DNA of 64,000 bases from Roridomyces roridus (GCA_029378245.1 JARKIF010000034.1:1-64000); one strand, 5' to 3'; positions 22,045-33,877 are shown, counted from the stretch's first letter. Notes: generated from the letters alone by a model not told the origin. Translations and numbers: made by a program.

Positions 22045-24084
22045 ATGTCCGACGACCAACTGGACTCGATGCTGAGGAAAACAGAGCAAAGTCCTTCCGC
22101 ACCACTTCTGCCCGATGAACTTTCCTATCTCATTTCGGCTTTTCTCCCGTCGCAGCCATCCGCGTCGCGCTCGAAAGCGTACCTCGTTTTGTCTTCATTC
22201 TGCCAAGGCGTCAGAAACTCGTCTGCAGTCAAGGGCAAGCAGCCAGATCCCGCGACCGAGACCTTATTCCACGTCTTTCAGCCTGTGGTGGTGTCGCGGC
22301 TTGCCGATGGGGACCCACTGCAACTTCAAGCAGGCATATCATTCTTGACTGCTTTATTCCAAGTGGATTGGGAATCTGCTTCTCTCATCTTCCAGCAGGA
22401 GGATGTACTCGACTTCATGATGGACGCTGTCGACCTCACTCCATTTGCAGAGCTATCGTTGCTCGTCGCGCATCTTTTGAGTCAGGCATGTGGGCACAAA
22501 GTCTGTCGCGCCATTATCACGTCTCAAACCACTCGATGGCTCGAGGTAAACTCCCAACCTCAGAGCAACTCTGCTTTGCGCGCTGCCACGTCCATCGCCC
22601 TGGTCAAATTATCCCGGGGAAGAGCAAGTGATGCTGCTCAGTCTGGGGTCGCAGAACCGGATGCCCAAACTCACGACGACCAACTCGCAGACGTGATGAA
22701 GGGTTTGGTCATCAGCGGCGACGACCAGTCGTCCGTTGCCGACGCTGTGGAAGGGCTGGCTTATCTGAGCGTGGACCCTCCCGTCAAAGACGCGCTCTCA
22801 AGGGATCCGGCATTCTTGAAACGTCTCTTTTCCCTTGTTCCTCGCCGTAAACTCCAAAATACCGCTACCGAACCCAATACCACCCTTCTCTACGGCGTCC
22901 TTCTGACCATATCCAATTTATGTGCCTATCGCCCTCGGTTGACTGAGGAGCAGGCACAAATGGCCAAACTAAAGCGGATGGCGAACGCAACGAGCAAAAA
23001 GCCCCAAGAAACGGCATCCCCTTTGGATGACGACGAGGCCGTCAAGGCTAGGATTCGACGACTGGTCGCAGCCGGAGTTCTTGATGTATTCTCCGGCGCA
23101 GTGCCTGGGACGGAAAGTCTCGGCATTCGAGTGTTGGCTGGCAAGGCGTTGTTAAATATCATCGAGGACAGGGAGAACAGGGGGAAGGTCCTCCAGAACG
23201 GTGGTGCTAAATTGTTGGGTCTCATCATCAAACACGCCCTTGCAACATTACCCAACCCACCGTCGGATTCCGACAAGGCTGCACTCGACGCGACTTATCT
23301 GGAGCCGATTCAAGCTTTGGCTAAGCTTGCAATAACCTCATCTCCCGTGCAGGTTTTTGGACCCAACGACGGTGCCATCTACGACGCGATTCGGCCGTTC
23401 TCCATCATGCTCCAGCACCCATCAGGCACCCTCCTGCAGCGGTTCGAGGCCTTGATGGCGCTCACCAACCTTTCGTCACATACGCCGGAAGCTGCTTCAC
23501 GTATCGCCAATGCAGATGGTCTACTTAGCAGCGTGGAACTTCTACTTCTCGAGGAGCATACTCTCGTGCGGAGAGCTTCCATGGAACTCATCTGCAATCT
23601 CATTTCTGGGTCCGAAGCCGTTTTTGAGCGGTACGGAGGTGCAGAAAACAACAATGCCACAAGATCCAAACTACAGATTCTGTTGGCCATGTCGGACGTC
23701 GCGGATTTAGGGACACGATTGGCGGCATCTGGGGCGCTGGCTACTCTGTCAGACGCACCCAGTGTTTGCGAGGGCTTGATTGCTCTACAACTTGAGCGAC
23801 ATCGGATGTTACCGATCCTTGCCCAGCTGGTGGACCCGTCAACCTCTCCCGAGGATACAGAGGAGGGCGTAGAGAGCGATCCAGGGCTGGTGCATCGAGG
23901 AATCGTCTGTGCGCGTAATGTGCTGCTAAGCATCAAAGACGAGGGACTGCGGAAACAACTTGCTCAGGAAGCAAAGGAAGCAGGCTTGGTGGAGGGATTA
24001 ATGAACGTGCTAAAGAGTTCGCCTGGAGATGCTGTATTGGTACCAGCGGTTGAAGCACTCAAATGTATAGCAAACGATGTGTAG
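22045..24084 (+). CDS. SHE4: UNC-45/She4 family myosin chaperone
   Basis: A single-exon gene of 679 residues made of armadillo-like helical repeats. The first half contains LTALFQVDWESASLIFQQED and LVAHLLSQACGHKVCRAI. The C-terminal half has the UCS-domain pattern, RFEALMALTNLSSHTPEAAS, LVRRASMELICNLISGSEAV and RLAASGALATLSDA. UCS proteins bind myosin heads and help them fold and assemble; yeast She4 and fission yeast Rng3 are of this type, and like them this one lacks the animal TPR domain. It lies 82 bp upstream of the class I myosin gene on the same strand, a striking chaperone-client adjacency. Starts in the compact 40 bp gap shared with TRM6. Confidence 0.85.
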   Translation: MSDDQLDSMLRKTEQSPSAPLLPDELSYLISAFLPSQPSASRSKAYLVLSSFCQGVRNSSAVKGKQPDPATETLFHVFQPVVVSRLADGDPLQLQAGISFLTALFQVDWESASLIFQQEDVLDFMMDAVDLTPFAELSLLVAHLLSQACGHKVCRAIITSQTTRWLEVNSQPQSNSALRAATSIALVKLSRGRASDAAQSGVAEPDAQTHDDQLADVMKGLVISGDDQSSVADAVEGLAYLSVDPPVKDALSRDPAFLKRLFSLVPRRKLQNTATEPNTTLLYGVLLTISNLCAYRPRLTEEQAQMAKLKRMANATSKKPQETASPLDDDEAVKARIRRLVAAGVLDVFSGAVPGTESLGIRVLAGKALLNIIEDRENRGKVLQNGGAKLLGLIIKHALATLPNPPSDSDKAALDATYLEPIQALAKLAITSSPVQVFGPNDGAIYDAIRPFSIMLQHPSGTLLQRFEALMALTNLSSHTPEAASRIANADGLLSSVELLLLEEHTLVRRASMELICNLISGSEAVFERYGGAENNNATRSKLQILLAMSDVADLGTRLAASGALATLSDAPSVCEGLIALQLERHRMLPILAQLVDPSTSPEDTEEGVESDPGLVHRGIVCARNVLLSIKDEGLRKQLAQEAKEAGLVEGLMNVLKSSPGDAVLVPAVEALKCIANDV

Positions 24085-24166
24085 CCCGTAACTAACCGAG
24101 TCTAAAGTCGGCCGATCACATAATTACACTCACCTTCTACCTTGACCTTTAGTTTCTCCTTAATCC

Positions 24167-27100
24167 ATGGTCTGCCCATGACTCTCGTTCCTGGACGCGT
24201 ATTGAATCCCTCGATAGGCCCCATCGAAGAAGGCGGGCAAGAAAGTTGCGGCTGCGCCGAAGAAAGGCGGTGGTCAGGCGAATAAAGTCGTCAAGGTGCC
24301 GTGTACTTGACTCTTCGCAATCCGATATCACCTCACTCTTGGACCACAAGGCGGACTGGAAAGAGGGCTTCAAGAAGAAGCAAGTGGGAGTTTCCGATAT
24401 GACGCTGCTCACCACGATCAGCAACGAGAGCATAAACGAGAATCTTCAGAAACGATGGACGAATGCCGAAATCTACACATACATTGGCGCTGTGCTCATC
24501 TCGGTCAACCCATTCAGAGGTTAAACCGTTGAGTGCTTCATATTCCGTCGTCTAACGATTCACAGATCTCGGCATATACAACGAGGACACGCTGCAAAAG
24601 TACCGCGGCAAGAACCGTCTCGAGGTCCCTCCCCATGTATTCGGAATCGCGGAAACTGCGTACTACAACATGAATGCCTACCACGAGAACCAATGTGTGA
24701 TTATCTCGGGCGAGTCGGGTGCGGGCAAGACGGAGGCTGCAAAACGCATAATGCAGTATATCGCAGCGGTCTCGGGCGGCCAGGATAGCAGTATCCAGGA
24801 AATCAAGGACATGGTCCTAGCCACAAACCCGCTCCTCGAGAGCTTTGGATGTGCAAAGACGCTGCGCAACAACAACTCGAGTCGTCACGTACGTTGCTGC
24901 GCCATGAATTCTCTCCAGACTCCGACGTTTGACCCAGGGCAAATATCTCGAAATCATGTTCAACGCTCACGGGGAGCCTGTCGGTGCCCAAATCACAAAC
25001 TACCTGTTAGAGAAGGGACGCGTTGTTGGGCAGATAGAAAACGAGCGTGATTTCCACATCTTTTACCAGTTCACCAAGGGTGCTACAAGCGAGCAACGAG
25101 GTGAGTTGGGGGACGTTTCGACAAAGCCCCTCTGAGCCTTATTTTTTGTAGAGGCATTTGGTCTGCAAGGTCCTGAAGCCTACGTTTACACCAGTCAAAG
25201 CAACTGCCTGGATGTGCCTGGCATCGACGACATCGAGGACTACCAGGAGACCATAGTGCGTTCTGTTTCTTTCCAATTCTGTTCTTTCTGACTAGTTCTA
25301 GAAAGCGATGCAAGTTATCGGACTCAGTGCTGATGAGCAAAACGAGATTTTCAAGATGCTTGCCATCATTTTATGGCTGGGCAATGTTCAGTTCAACGAA
25401 ATGGACGATGGAAACTCTGCCATCGGCGATTCGGGCGTTACGGACTTTGTTGCCTACTTGATCGAGGCAGATTCCGCCCTCGTGCAGAAGGTCCTGACTT
25501 CTAAAGTCGTGGAAACCCAGCGTGGCGGACGCAGAGGCTCTGTCTACGACGTACCTCTCAACCCAGCGCAAGCCGGTTCCGCGAGAGACGCGCTTTCCAA
25601 AGCGATATACAACAATCTCTTTGAATGGATTGTGTCTAGAATCAATGTCTCTATGAAGCCCCGATCTGCTAGCGCACAGATCGTCGGTATTCTGGACATT
25701 TTTGGGTTTGAAATCTTCGAGGTACGTCTCCACCCTGCTGAAGAATACCATTCCAAAACTCCATCCAGGACAACTCTTTCGAGCAACTTTGCATCAACTA
25801 TGTAAATGAGAAACTGCAACAAATCTTCATCGAGTTGACGCTCAAGACCGAGCAAGAAGAGTATGTCCGGGAACAGATCAAATGGACGCCTATCAAGTAC
25901 TTCAACAACAAGATTGTATGCGATCTTATCGAGGAACGCCGGCCCCCTGGAATCTTTGCTGCCTTGAACGACGCGTGTGCCACAGCGCACGCTGACCCCA
26001 CTGCTGCAGATAGCAGTTTCATGCAGCGGGCGTCCGCCCTCGCTGCCAACGCACACTTCGAGTCCCGCGGTTCGCAGTTCTTGGTCCGCCACTACGCAGG
26101 GGATGTCATGTACAATGTTGCCGGTATGACGGACAAGAACAAGGACACCTTGAACAAGGATCTTCTTGATCTTGTGTCCAGCAGTGGAAATCAATTCCTG
26201 CAGACTTTGTTCCCCGACCGACCAGACCCCAACAGCAAGAAACGGCCCCCGACTGCCGGAGACCGGATCAAAGCATCTGCCGGCGCCCTCGTTGAAAATC
26301 TGATGAAAGCGCAACCGTCGTACATCCGCACCATCAAGCCGAATCAGAATCGGAGCGGCTCAGAGTACGACACCAAGGCCATCCTGCATCAGATCAAGTA
26401 TCTGGGATTGCAGGAGAATATTCGGGTTCGCAGAGCTGGTTTTGCGTACAGGAACACTTTCGAGAAGATGGTCGAACGGTTCTATCTCCTCTCGCCTCAA
26501 ACGTCTTACGCTGGGGAGTACACGTGGCATGGGGATGCCAAATCTGGCTGTGAACAGATCCTCAAAGACACGGGAATTGCGAAAGACGAGTGGCAAATGG
26601 GGGTCACCAAAGCGTTTATCAAGAATCCAGAGACGGCAAGTGACAGACACCGAATTTTAGCTGAATTCTAAACTCTATTTACAGTTGTTCGCTCTTGAAA
26701 CAATGCGGGATCGTTACTGGCATAACATGGCCGGTCGTATTCAACGTGCTTTCCGCAATTATATGCGATACAAGCACGAGTGTGCCCGACGCATCCAGCG
26801 GTTCTGGAAGAACAACAAAGAGGCGCTTGTTTATGCTCAAGTCCGAGATTATGGTCATCAAGTCCTTGCTCAGCGGAAAGAGCGCCGCAGGTTCAGTTTG
26901 CTCAGTTACCGACGCTTCATGGGCGATTACCTCGACATCAAAAGTCCATTGGGTGACGAACTGAGCTCCGTGTGTGGTATCGGCAGTGAGTCTAGTCTTG
27001 TGCAGGTTCTTCTTGAGTGTTAATTCTTCTTAGATGATGAGGTGACGTTCAGTGGACGAATCCAACTGTTGGTATCGAAGCTGGGTCGTTCCAGTAAACC

Positions 27101-28674
27101 AAGCCCGCGTTTCATCGTTGTGGTATGCCGTAATTTTTCTATCCCAGACTTGCAACTTACACTTTCTGCAGACCAAGAAAGCCGTCCACATAGCGGTTAC
27201 GGTCGCCAAAGACGGTCACACTCAAACAACACTGGAACGAAAGATTCCTTTGGTGACGATCAAGAGTATAGGAATGTCGAACCTCAGAGATGATTGGATG
27301 GTAAGTGGTACGCTAGATAGTCTTGCCACACTCAGCCATCATTAGTGCTTGAACGCCAACTCGTCTGAGGAAGGTGATCCCGTCTTCAGCTGTTATTTCA
27401 AGACCGAGCTAGCCGCGAATCTTTTGACTTTGACCGGAGCCAGTATCAGTGTTCTGGTGGCCCCTACGTGAGTTGAATCGTCTCGTTGTCTCGTTGCTCA
27501 TCACTGACTCGCTTGTTACAGCATCAAGTATGAAAAGAAGAAAGGCAAGCAGGCGGAAATCAAGTTCATCAAGGACGAAACAGTCCAGAAGGACGATTTG
27601 TACAAGAGTCACACAGTCCACGTTCCCACTGGCGAGTCCGCAAGTAGTGTTTCGCGTCCACCAGCCAAGAGGAAGCCGGGTATTGTACGACCTATCACTC
27701 AGGGCAAACTGCTTAAAGCTGGCGGCCCTTCTGACGTAGGTATTTTTTATTGTTCAATGCCTGGTCCTGATTCCCGTCAAGAAACCCAAACCCGTGTCCA
27801 AACCGAAACCGGCAGCGCGGCCTTTGCCCGGCCAGTCGAGACCAGCAGCCGCCCCAACACCTGTCATCCAGGCCAAGCCTGCTGCGGTGCCCAAACCTGC
27901 GGCGGCGGCCTCTGGGCGGGCACCTCCAGCGAAGCCGAGCAGCGCAGCTGCACCTCCTCCACCCCCACCGCCTCCACCACCAGCTCCGGCTGCTTCTGCC
28001 GTGCCGCAATATCGAGCCAAGTTTGACTTTGCTGGTGAAGAGGGTGAAATGAGTCTTACGAAGGACGATTTGGTCGAGCTGGTCGAGCAAGACGATAACG
28101 GCTGGTGGCTGGTGAAGAAGAATGGCGTTCAAGGGTGGGCACCGAACAATTACTTGGAGTTGGCGCCAGCAGCAGCCCCCGCTGCACCGCCTCCACCGGC
28201 ACGCCGGCCCGTACCTACTAAACCTGCAGCCACCACTACGGCCCGCGCCACGCCGTTGACGGCAGACGCCTCCGCCAAGCCAGTGTCTGTTTTCCCCGGC
28301 ATGGCACCATCAAATGGGTCGGCAACGCCATGGAAGAAGACTCCATCGTCGTCGACGAACGACTCGCCAGGGCATTCGCGACCAGGCAGCGGACTTGGTG
28401 GTGGGAAACCGCCTCCACCTGTTGCGGCCAAGCCCAAGCCTGGAGCGCCGCCAGTTGCAAACAAGCCCAAGGTTCCTGGTGGCAAACCGGCTGTGCCGAC
28501 GGCACCACGACCCACGCCGTCGGGTGGTGCATCGCGGCCTGTGGGCGGTGGCGGGATGGGTGGTGCAAATATGGATCTAGCTGCAGCTGTGAGTTCTTTT
28601 CAGACTCTTTGTATATGGTCCTGACGTTTTTCTAGTTGGCAAAGCGAGCGCAACAGATAGCAGACAGCGAGTGA
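24167..28674 (+). CDS. MYO1: Class I myosin (Myo3/Myo5/MyoA type)
   Basis: Motor for actin patches and endocytosis. The first coding exon is only four bases (ATGG at 24,167-24,170); the next gives [18 protein letters not shown]. The motor domain has [22 protein letters not shown] sequence, the P-loop [23 protein letters not shown] and VRRAGFAYR. The TEDS phosphorylation site is a Ser ([17 protein letters not shown]), 16 residues before DAL, as in fungal class I myosins. IQ motifs follow ([12 protein letters not shown]), then a basic TH1 tail, a Pro-rich TH2 region, an SH3 domain ([39 protein letters not shown]) and a second Pro/Ala-rich stretch. The last exon gives [12 protein letters not shown], stop at 28,674. 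Complete, many short introns. Confidence 0.93.
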
Positions 28675-28848
28675 ACGGGCTCCTTGGTTTTTTATTGTAC
28701 ACGGACGGATTTGATTAGTTACTTAGATCAGAGTGCTGGTTAAATGTACTATGCGGTATGATGATATCCAGGATGCATGGGTATGTAAAGGTCAGCCTGC
28801 AAATCTAAGTCTATGTGGGCGATGGCGATGGAGAGTCGCGCGGCAGAG

Positions 28849-30443
28849 TCATTGCTTCGACTTCGTCCTCGAGGCTCCGCCATCGCTGTCGCTGCTATCC
28901 GGCACTGCGAACATTCTTGGAGATGTCGAGGCGGGTACAGGCAGTGGCTCGTCAGGGTCATCACTGAGCTGCTGAACCTCGTATGCACTGAGCACCTTGG
29001 CCACCTTGGAAGGCTCTGGGAAGTCTCGCGGTGTCGTCTCGAGCGCTTGTCGGCCCGACTCGAGCAAACCATCGAGCAGCGCCTTGACACGGTGATATGC
29101 CGCGTCATTCTCATCCTCGCCTTGGGTTCTGCAGCCTCAGCCTCCGCATCCTCTTCCTCTTCATCTTCTTCGTCCGCTGTATCATCGTGATCGAGCGAGG
29201 ACTTGACGGCACGGAACGCACGGGGAGGCAGAATGAGCCTCGACTCGCGTAGCTTGCGCCTCAGCTCCCTCAGCTCCTTCGCCTGTCGATGTCGCGTCTG
29301 CTCGAGGGTCGTGTTGATCGCCAGCAGCGACCGGTTCGTAATCTCCAAATCCGCGATCTGAGCATTTGTGAGTAAAGTTGTGAATGAGGATAAGATACAT
29401 TTGGACGCACCTTCCGCACCGACTTTGCCTCCGCCCGTACTTTCCGCTCCGCTGTGCTTGCACGGAGGTCCTCCTCATCCGGCTCATCCTCGGAATCACT
29501 GGCTTTGTTCTTCCACGCTCTCCGCCAGATTCATAAGGTTCTCCAGTCCAGAACGCACATTTGAGCTGACGTCTATTGAAGTACGCCGCCCATGGCCATT
29601 GACGGGCAGAGGCGCGCTCAGCTGGCTCGTCCCAGACTCTGTGACGTACCCGGTTGACGATCCGGGGCCAGAGAGCGAGGAACGCGAGGAAAAGGAGATT
29701 GTGGACATGGGAGGTGATTGAGAGGGCAGCGGGATCGTCGTGGGGTCCACCACCCGTGCGCCCCCATTTAGGTTGACACGAGCAGTGTACTTTGGGGGGC
29801 TCGGGTCGAACGACTGGTAAACGGAACCACTCGATGGCGGGCTCTGTCTTTGAGCCGATGCCTGATAAAAAGGACTCGACGACGAAGAAGCATTGGAGGA
29901 TATGGAAGGCACGCGTGGCCGCTGCGTTCGGGCGCGTAAAGAAGAGGTCGGGAGCAATGTTGGGGACTGTGGTGGGAGCTCGTTCCTCGCGAGACCGGAT
30001 AACTTTGAAATTATCCGGGGCGAATTGGCTGGACTGCTGTCATCGTCCGAGAGGTTGAGAAGGGCGGAAACTGGAGCAGACTTGGACGTGACCCCGCGTG
30101 TTAATCCTGCGCGAGGGCGCGGCAGTTGCTTGGTAGGGGAAGCGGATCGAGGGGTGAGCGATCTCAAGCTACTCGTTGGGGTGCTTTTCGGCGCGGGAAT
30201 TGTCCTGGAAACTGAAGAGGTCGAGACTGTGCTAGTGGCCTTGCGAACCACCACATTTGCGGTGCTGTTGATCTTTGCCCTGGGACGGAACGTCGGAGAC
30301 GGTGGCTTGTAGGGTGACGGGGAGCGGTTGGCATAGTTTCGCTGCGGCGGGGGCTCGATTACTTTTACGGTGACCTGGAGGAAGGATAAGAAGCCTAGAT
30401 TGACGCAGAGAGGCGGCCGAACCTTGCGCTTGGCCGGGTCCAT
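28849..30443 (-). CDS. Ser/Pro-rich coiled-coil protein, unrecognised, with frame breaks
   Basis: The preferred start is 30,443 (MDPAKRK, then an intron, then VTVKVIEPPPQRNYANRSPS); an in-frame ATG at 30,485 abuts the RIB5 stop. About 280 disordered Ser/Pro/Thr residues are followed by a coiled coil (IADLEITNRSLLAINTTLEQ to LRELRRKLRESRLIL). An acidic run and a C-terminal part with YHRVKALLDGLLESGRQALE end at the stop at 28,849. Two joins need a one-base shift rather than an intron: near 29,500 (after VEEQS, into SDSEDEPDEEDL) and near 29,128 (acidic run into GEDENDAAYHR). These could be sequencing errors or real damage. No family recognised; the layout suggests a cytoskeletal or scaffold protein, a guess only. 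Confidence 0.6.
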
Positions 30444-30485
30444 GAAGTAGTTCAAGCTCAAGTCATGATTTCGAGTTTGATTCAT

Positions 30486-31332
30486 TTATGCTACACCCTT
30501 CCGCTTCAGAATTGCTTCTACGATGGATTCTATTCCCCGCCCCGCGTCGCCTCCCTCGCCCAGAGCAGCCTTGACGCTTTTCTCGACGTATTTCCCGACC
30601 ATATCCGCTTCGATGTTTACCGTCGCCCCAATCGGCTTCTTTGCGAGCGTGATTTTCTCCTGCGTGTGCTGGACGAGCATGATGCTGAACCGCCGCGTAG
30701 TGTCATCCACGCCAGTGAGCGTCAAGGACGCCCCGTCGATGGTCACGTAGCCCTTGGGGATCAGATATGGGAGCAACGACGGCCGTGCTTCCGTCGGTGG
30801 TGCGAATTCGAAGGTCAGGCGCAACGAGTCGCCATCGGCTACGCGTTCGACTACTGTGGCAGTCGTGTCGACGTGCGCCTGTACTCGTTAGATGGGGGCT
30901 TCGTCTGGATAAACCCAGTGCCCACCTGCACAAAATGTCCACCAAAGCGCACATGTGCACCCATTGCACGCTCCAGATTGACCTGGTCGCCCACCTTGCG
31001 CTCCCCTACACGTTGTCGGTCTTCTCCGAAGGAACTACAAGCAGTGCTCACCGAGGTCCGTTCTCTCCAACGTCTCGTTCGCAAGCCAAACGGTAAACCA
31101 GCCACCCTGCTCGGTCTTGTGGAAGGAGGTGACTGTGAGGCATGCGCCATTCACAGCGATACTGTCGCCGATGGAGCAGTCGCCCAGGATCGGTGACGCG
31201 TCCGAGATCGTTAGCGTGCAGCCTCCCGCATCGACCTGGATAGCGGATACCGTGCCGAGGTGTTCAATCTGCGGGTTTGGAGTTGGCTATGATTCTCAAG
31301 TCGGGACCAAGACGCACCAGGCCAGTGAACAT
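30486..31332 (-). CDS. RIB5: Riboflavin synthase alpha chain (RIB5)
   Basis: Catalyses dismutation of two 6,7-dimethyl-8-ribityllumazines to riboflavin, the last step of vitamin B2 synthesis. Four exons: MFTGL; then IEHLGTVSAIQVDAGGCTLT with SIAVNGACLTV and ETLERTDLG; then KVGDQVNLERAMGAHVRFGG; then AHVDTTATVVERVADGDSLR with YVTIDGASLTLTGV and NIEADMVGKYVEK, stop at 30,486. The two internally homologous lumazine-binding barrels and the MFTGL start are diagnostic. About 235 residues, the usual size. The gene ends 42 bp upstream of the coiled-coil gene on the same strand. Confidence 0.94.
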
Positions 31333-32026
31333 CTTAGTAGTCGTCGGAGTCTCGATTAGGAAGCACTACGCCGAATTACTAAAAAGGAGTTTTCGACACG
31401 ACAAGTATCAGCCTGGAACCTCCTTCGTGCGCGCAATTTTTGATTTCGATGTCGCCTTTGATTCTCATTGTGTGTTTCACGATTTCTTTTACGTTCTGAA
31501 GCTGATAGCTATAGCTTTCGGCAGCACATGGTTAGGCCCTGCGAGCTGGCTTTAGAGCCTTCGTTCGTATCCAAAAACGCCGTGTACATCGGTTCTTTAG
31601 TCCGCCTGGATTAGTCTCTTGGCCACTTTCTTCAACTGAAATGTACAAGCTCTTACGGCATTCAAGCTATCCACGATTCAGCGCAGGATTCAAGATCGAC
31701 GCCTAGGCATCCCTGTCTTACTGGTTGTGCTCGACGCAGGCGCCCTGTAGTCGATAACTCTCCTCGCTGCATCCATCTGATTCGTCCCCAAGTCCAACGA
31801 CCAGCACGTCGTATGCGCCGGGAACGAAGGGAGTTGAATACTACTTACGTTCAATCTGAATTTGTTCTGCGCTTGGGTCCGATCGTCAGCGTAGCGTATA
31901 CAAATGGTACAATGATAAGTAAATTCACGTCTTGAGTTTCCCAGCTCCCGAGAGCAATGCGTATTTTGTTTCCGAGCACGTTTTGTTTACGCGTTGTTTG
32001 TCCCTCACTCCTGTCCAACATCATCC
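31333..32026. other. Divergent intergenic region
   Basis: About 690 bp between the starts of RIB5 (minus) and the tandem unknown gene pair (plus). It is AT-richer than its surroundings. I found no supported gene, tRNA or repeat; it presumably holds the two promoters. Confidence 0.5.
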
Positions 32027-32736
32027 ATGGAACCATACGTGAAGATTTGCGTCTTGGTCAAGTACCAGGCCGACAAACTATGCGAATGGCAGGGCGAAGA
32101 CCACGCCAAGATTGTCGAACGTTTGAAAGATGACCTCAAGAAGACAGTGCGCGTCACGGTGGTCGCGGAGAATATCAGCCCTATCGACACGGATGGCGTC
32201 CGTTTCTACAAGCTAACCCCGGAGAACTCGGTGCGTATGCTCGCTATGCCTTGTCGCCAAATTCTGGAATGGCGCAGCGCGTCCACCGCGACCTAGTGCA
32301 CCGACTTGTTAGGCCCAAGTTCTTCGTAGATGACAACTCGCAGAGGCGGTTCAAGGACAAAGTGAAATCGCTGAACCTCTGCTTCATGTTCGTCGAGATC
32401 CTTCCACGTCGGCGGCAGACGCTGACCATTTCATTCAGCGAAGAAATCGAGGTCACTATATGGCGAGTGCCGAAAGAAGCGTATGGTCTATTCTTCCTCT
32501 GGAGAACTTTTCTGACTCAACTTCCAGGCGTTGGTACCCACTCCTCCTCGTACCTGATCCGCTCAATCAAGGAGACGATTCCTCGACCAATGCCGAGAGC
32601 CACCAACTGGTCTTCGGGTGTGTGTATGGATTCAAGTCGCGGCTTGGACCCAAGGCCGCTGCGATAACCCAACCCCAAATCCCCCCTCTGTCTTTGGTCT
32701 GTCCTCGTTTGCGCTGGACTCTGGGCCATGGCTAAC
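32027..32736 (+). CDS. Unknown small protein, tandem copy A
   Basis: Four exons: MEPYVKICVLVKYQADKLCE to FYKLTPENS; RVHRDLVHRLVRPKFFVDDN to KSLNLCF; EEIEVTIWRVPKEA; and WYPLLLVPDPLNQGDDSSTN with HQLVFGCVYGFKSRLGP, reaching a stop at 32,736. No domain recognised. Copy B next door has the same exon pattern and similar sequence. The frame runs past the point where copy B ends (after SRLGP) and finishes inside the start codon region of copy B. The last part may therefore be non-coding, or the two copies may be spliced into one two-repeat protein. Confidence 0.5.
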
Positions 32737-33519
32737 TTTGTGCAGCCCGTCCCTCAAACCGAAAGTACGGAAGGCATACCAGAATTTGCTCCTCAGTCGA
32801 CCGATCCGTCTGCTTTTGGGGCATACATCAAGATCGATGTGTTAGTCAAATACCACTCGGAGAAATTACACGAATGGGTCGGAGAGGACCATGCAGAGAC
32901 CATCGAGCGTCTGAATAATGATCTCAACGACTTCAATATCTACCCACCCGCGACGAATGTGAGCCCGGTGAATGCCGATGGCGTCCGTTTCTTCGATATA
33001 GTTCCCGAAAACTCGGTGAGCGTCCTTTCTGCGGTTACGCTCGATTCTCATACATGATATAGATTATCCACCGCAACATCGTTGGCAAACTTGTTCGCCG
33101 CCCATACGGCCAGCGGCGCGGAGTTTTGATTCCGTGGCAACGCAGATTGGAGTTGTTGACGAACCGGTTCATGTATGCAATGATGTTAGTTTCGTAGCGG
33201 ACGCTGATTTTGCTTGTCCAGAGAGGATATCGAGGTCACCGTATTGCCGGTGCCTGAAGAAGCGTACGCAAGTTATTTTCTCTCGGGTTGTGTCTGAAAG
33301 CGCCATTTCCTCAGGCTGTTAGATCCACTCCTCCTACTATATGGCCCGGTCAATAACGATTCCTTGAGCAATGCTCCCCTCAAACACCAACTGGAATTCG
33401 GGTGGGTCTATGGCTTCAAGTCGCGGTTGGGTCCCCCCCGCCGCCGGCGGATCGCTCGCGATGTATGTGCTTTCTGTGACTTGGATGAAAATGACTCATT
33501 TTCTCATTGACAGGATTGA
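32728..33519 (+). CDS. Unknown small protein, tandem copy B
   Basis: Begins at ATG 32,728 (MANFVQPVPQTESTEGIPEF), overlapping the copy A stop in ATGGCTAA. It follows the same plan as copy A: YIKIDVLVKYHSEKLHEWVG, VSPVNADGVRFFDIVPENS, a basic exon, EDIEVTVLPVPEEA, then LLDPLLLLYGPVNNDSLSNA with HQLEFGWVYGFKSRLGP and a basic end (PPRRRRIARD), stop at 33,519 after a short intron. All introns fall at the same places as in copy A, showing tandem duplication of an intron-bearing gene. Function unknown. It has a longer N-terminus than A. Confidence 0.5.
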
Positions 33520-33877
33520 AGGATAACATAATGCTGCACAGCTCCGAGAACTGTTACATGCCTGGCCGAGACGCGAAGCGAAAGAGACATATTTTCTATT
33601 GGCCCTGGAGCCTTTCAAGTGGGTGGCTTTTTCACGATCGCACGAACTTTCGCTGACTACTTCGCTTGTAGACGATTAATTTCCTCTCCATGAATACTTT
33701 AGAAACCACTACATAGCATACCTTACACCCTACACCACTTCCGCGTTTGTATCGCACTTGAACTAGCCTCGAGGAATTCCTGTATCGCGACGGGGCGATG
33801 ATTGGCTTTGCGCACGAGTGAGCGGTTATCATGGTCCTGGGCGAGCACCGGCCAAGAGGGAGAGGTCCCGGAGGATT
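33520..33877. other. Gene-free interval before the right arm
   Basis: I see no gene or repeat here. It separates copy B from the inner end of the right inverted-repeat arm. Confidence 0.4.
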
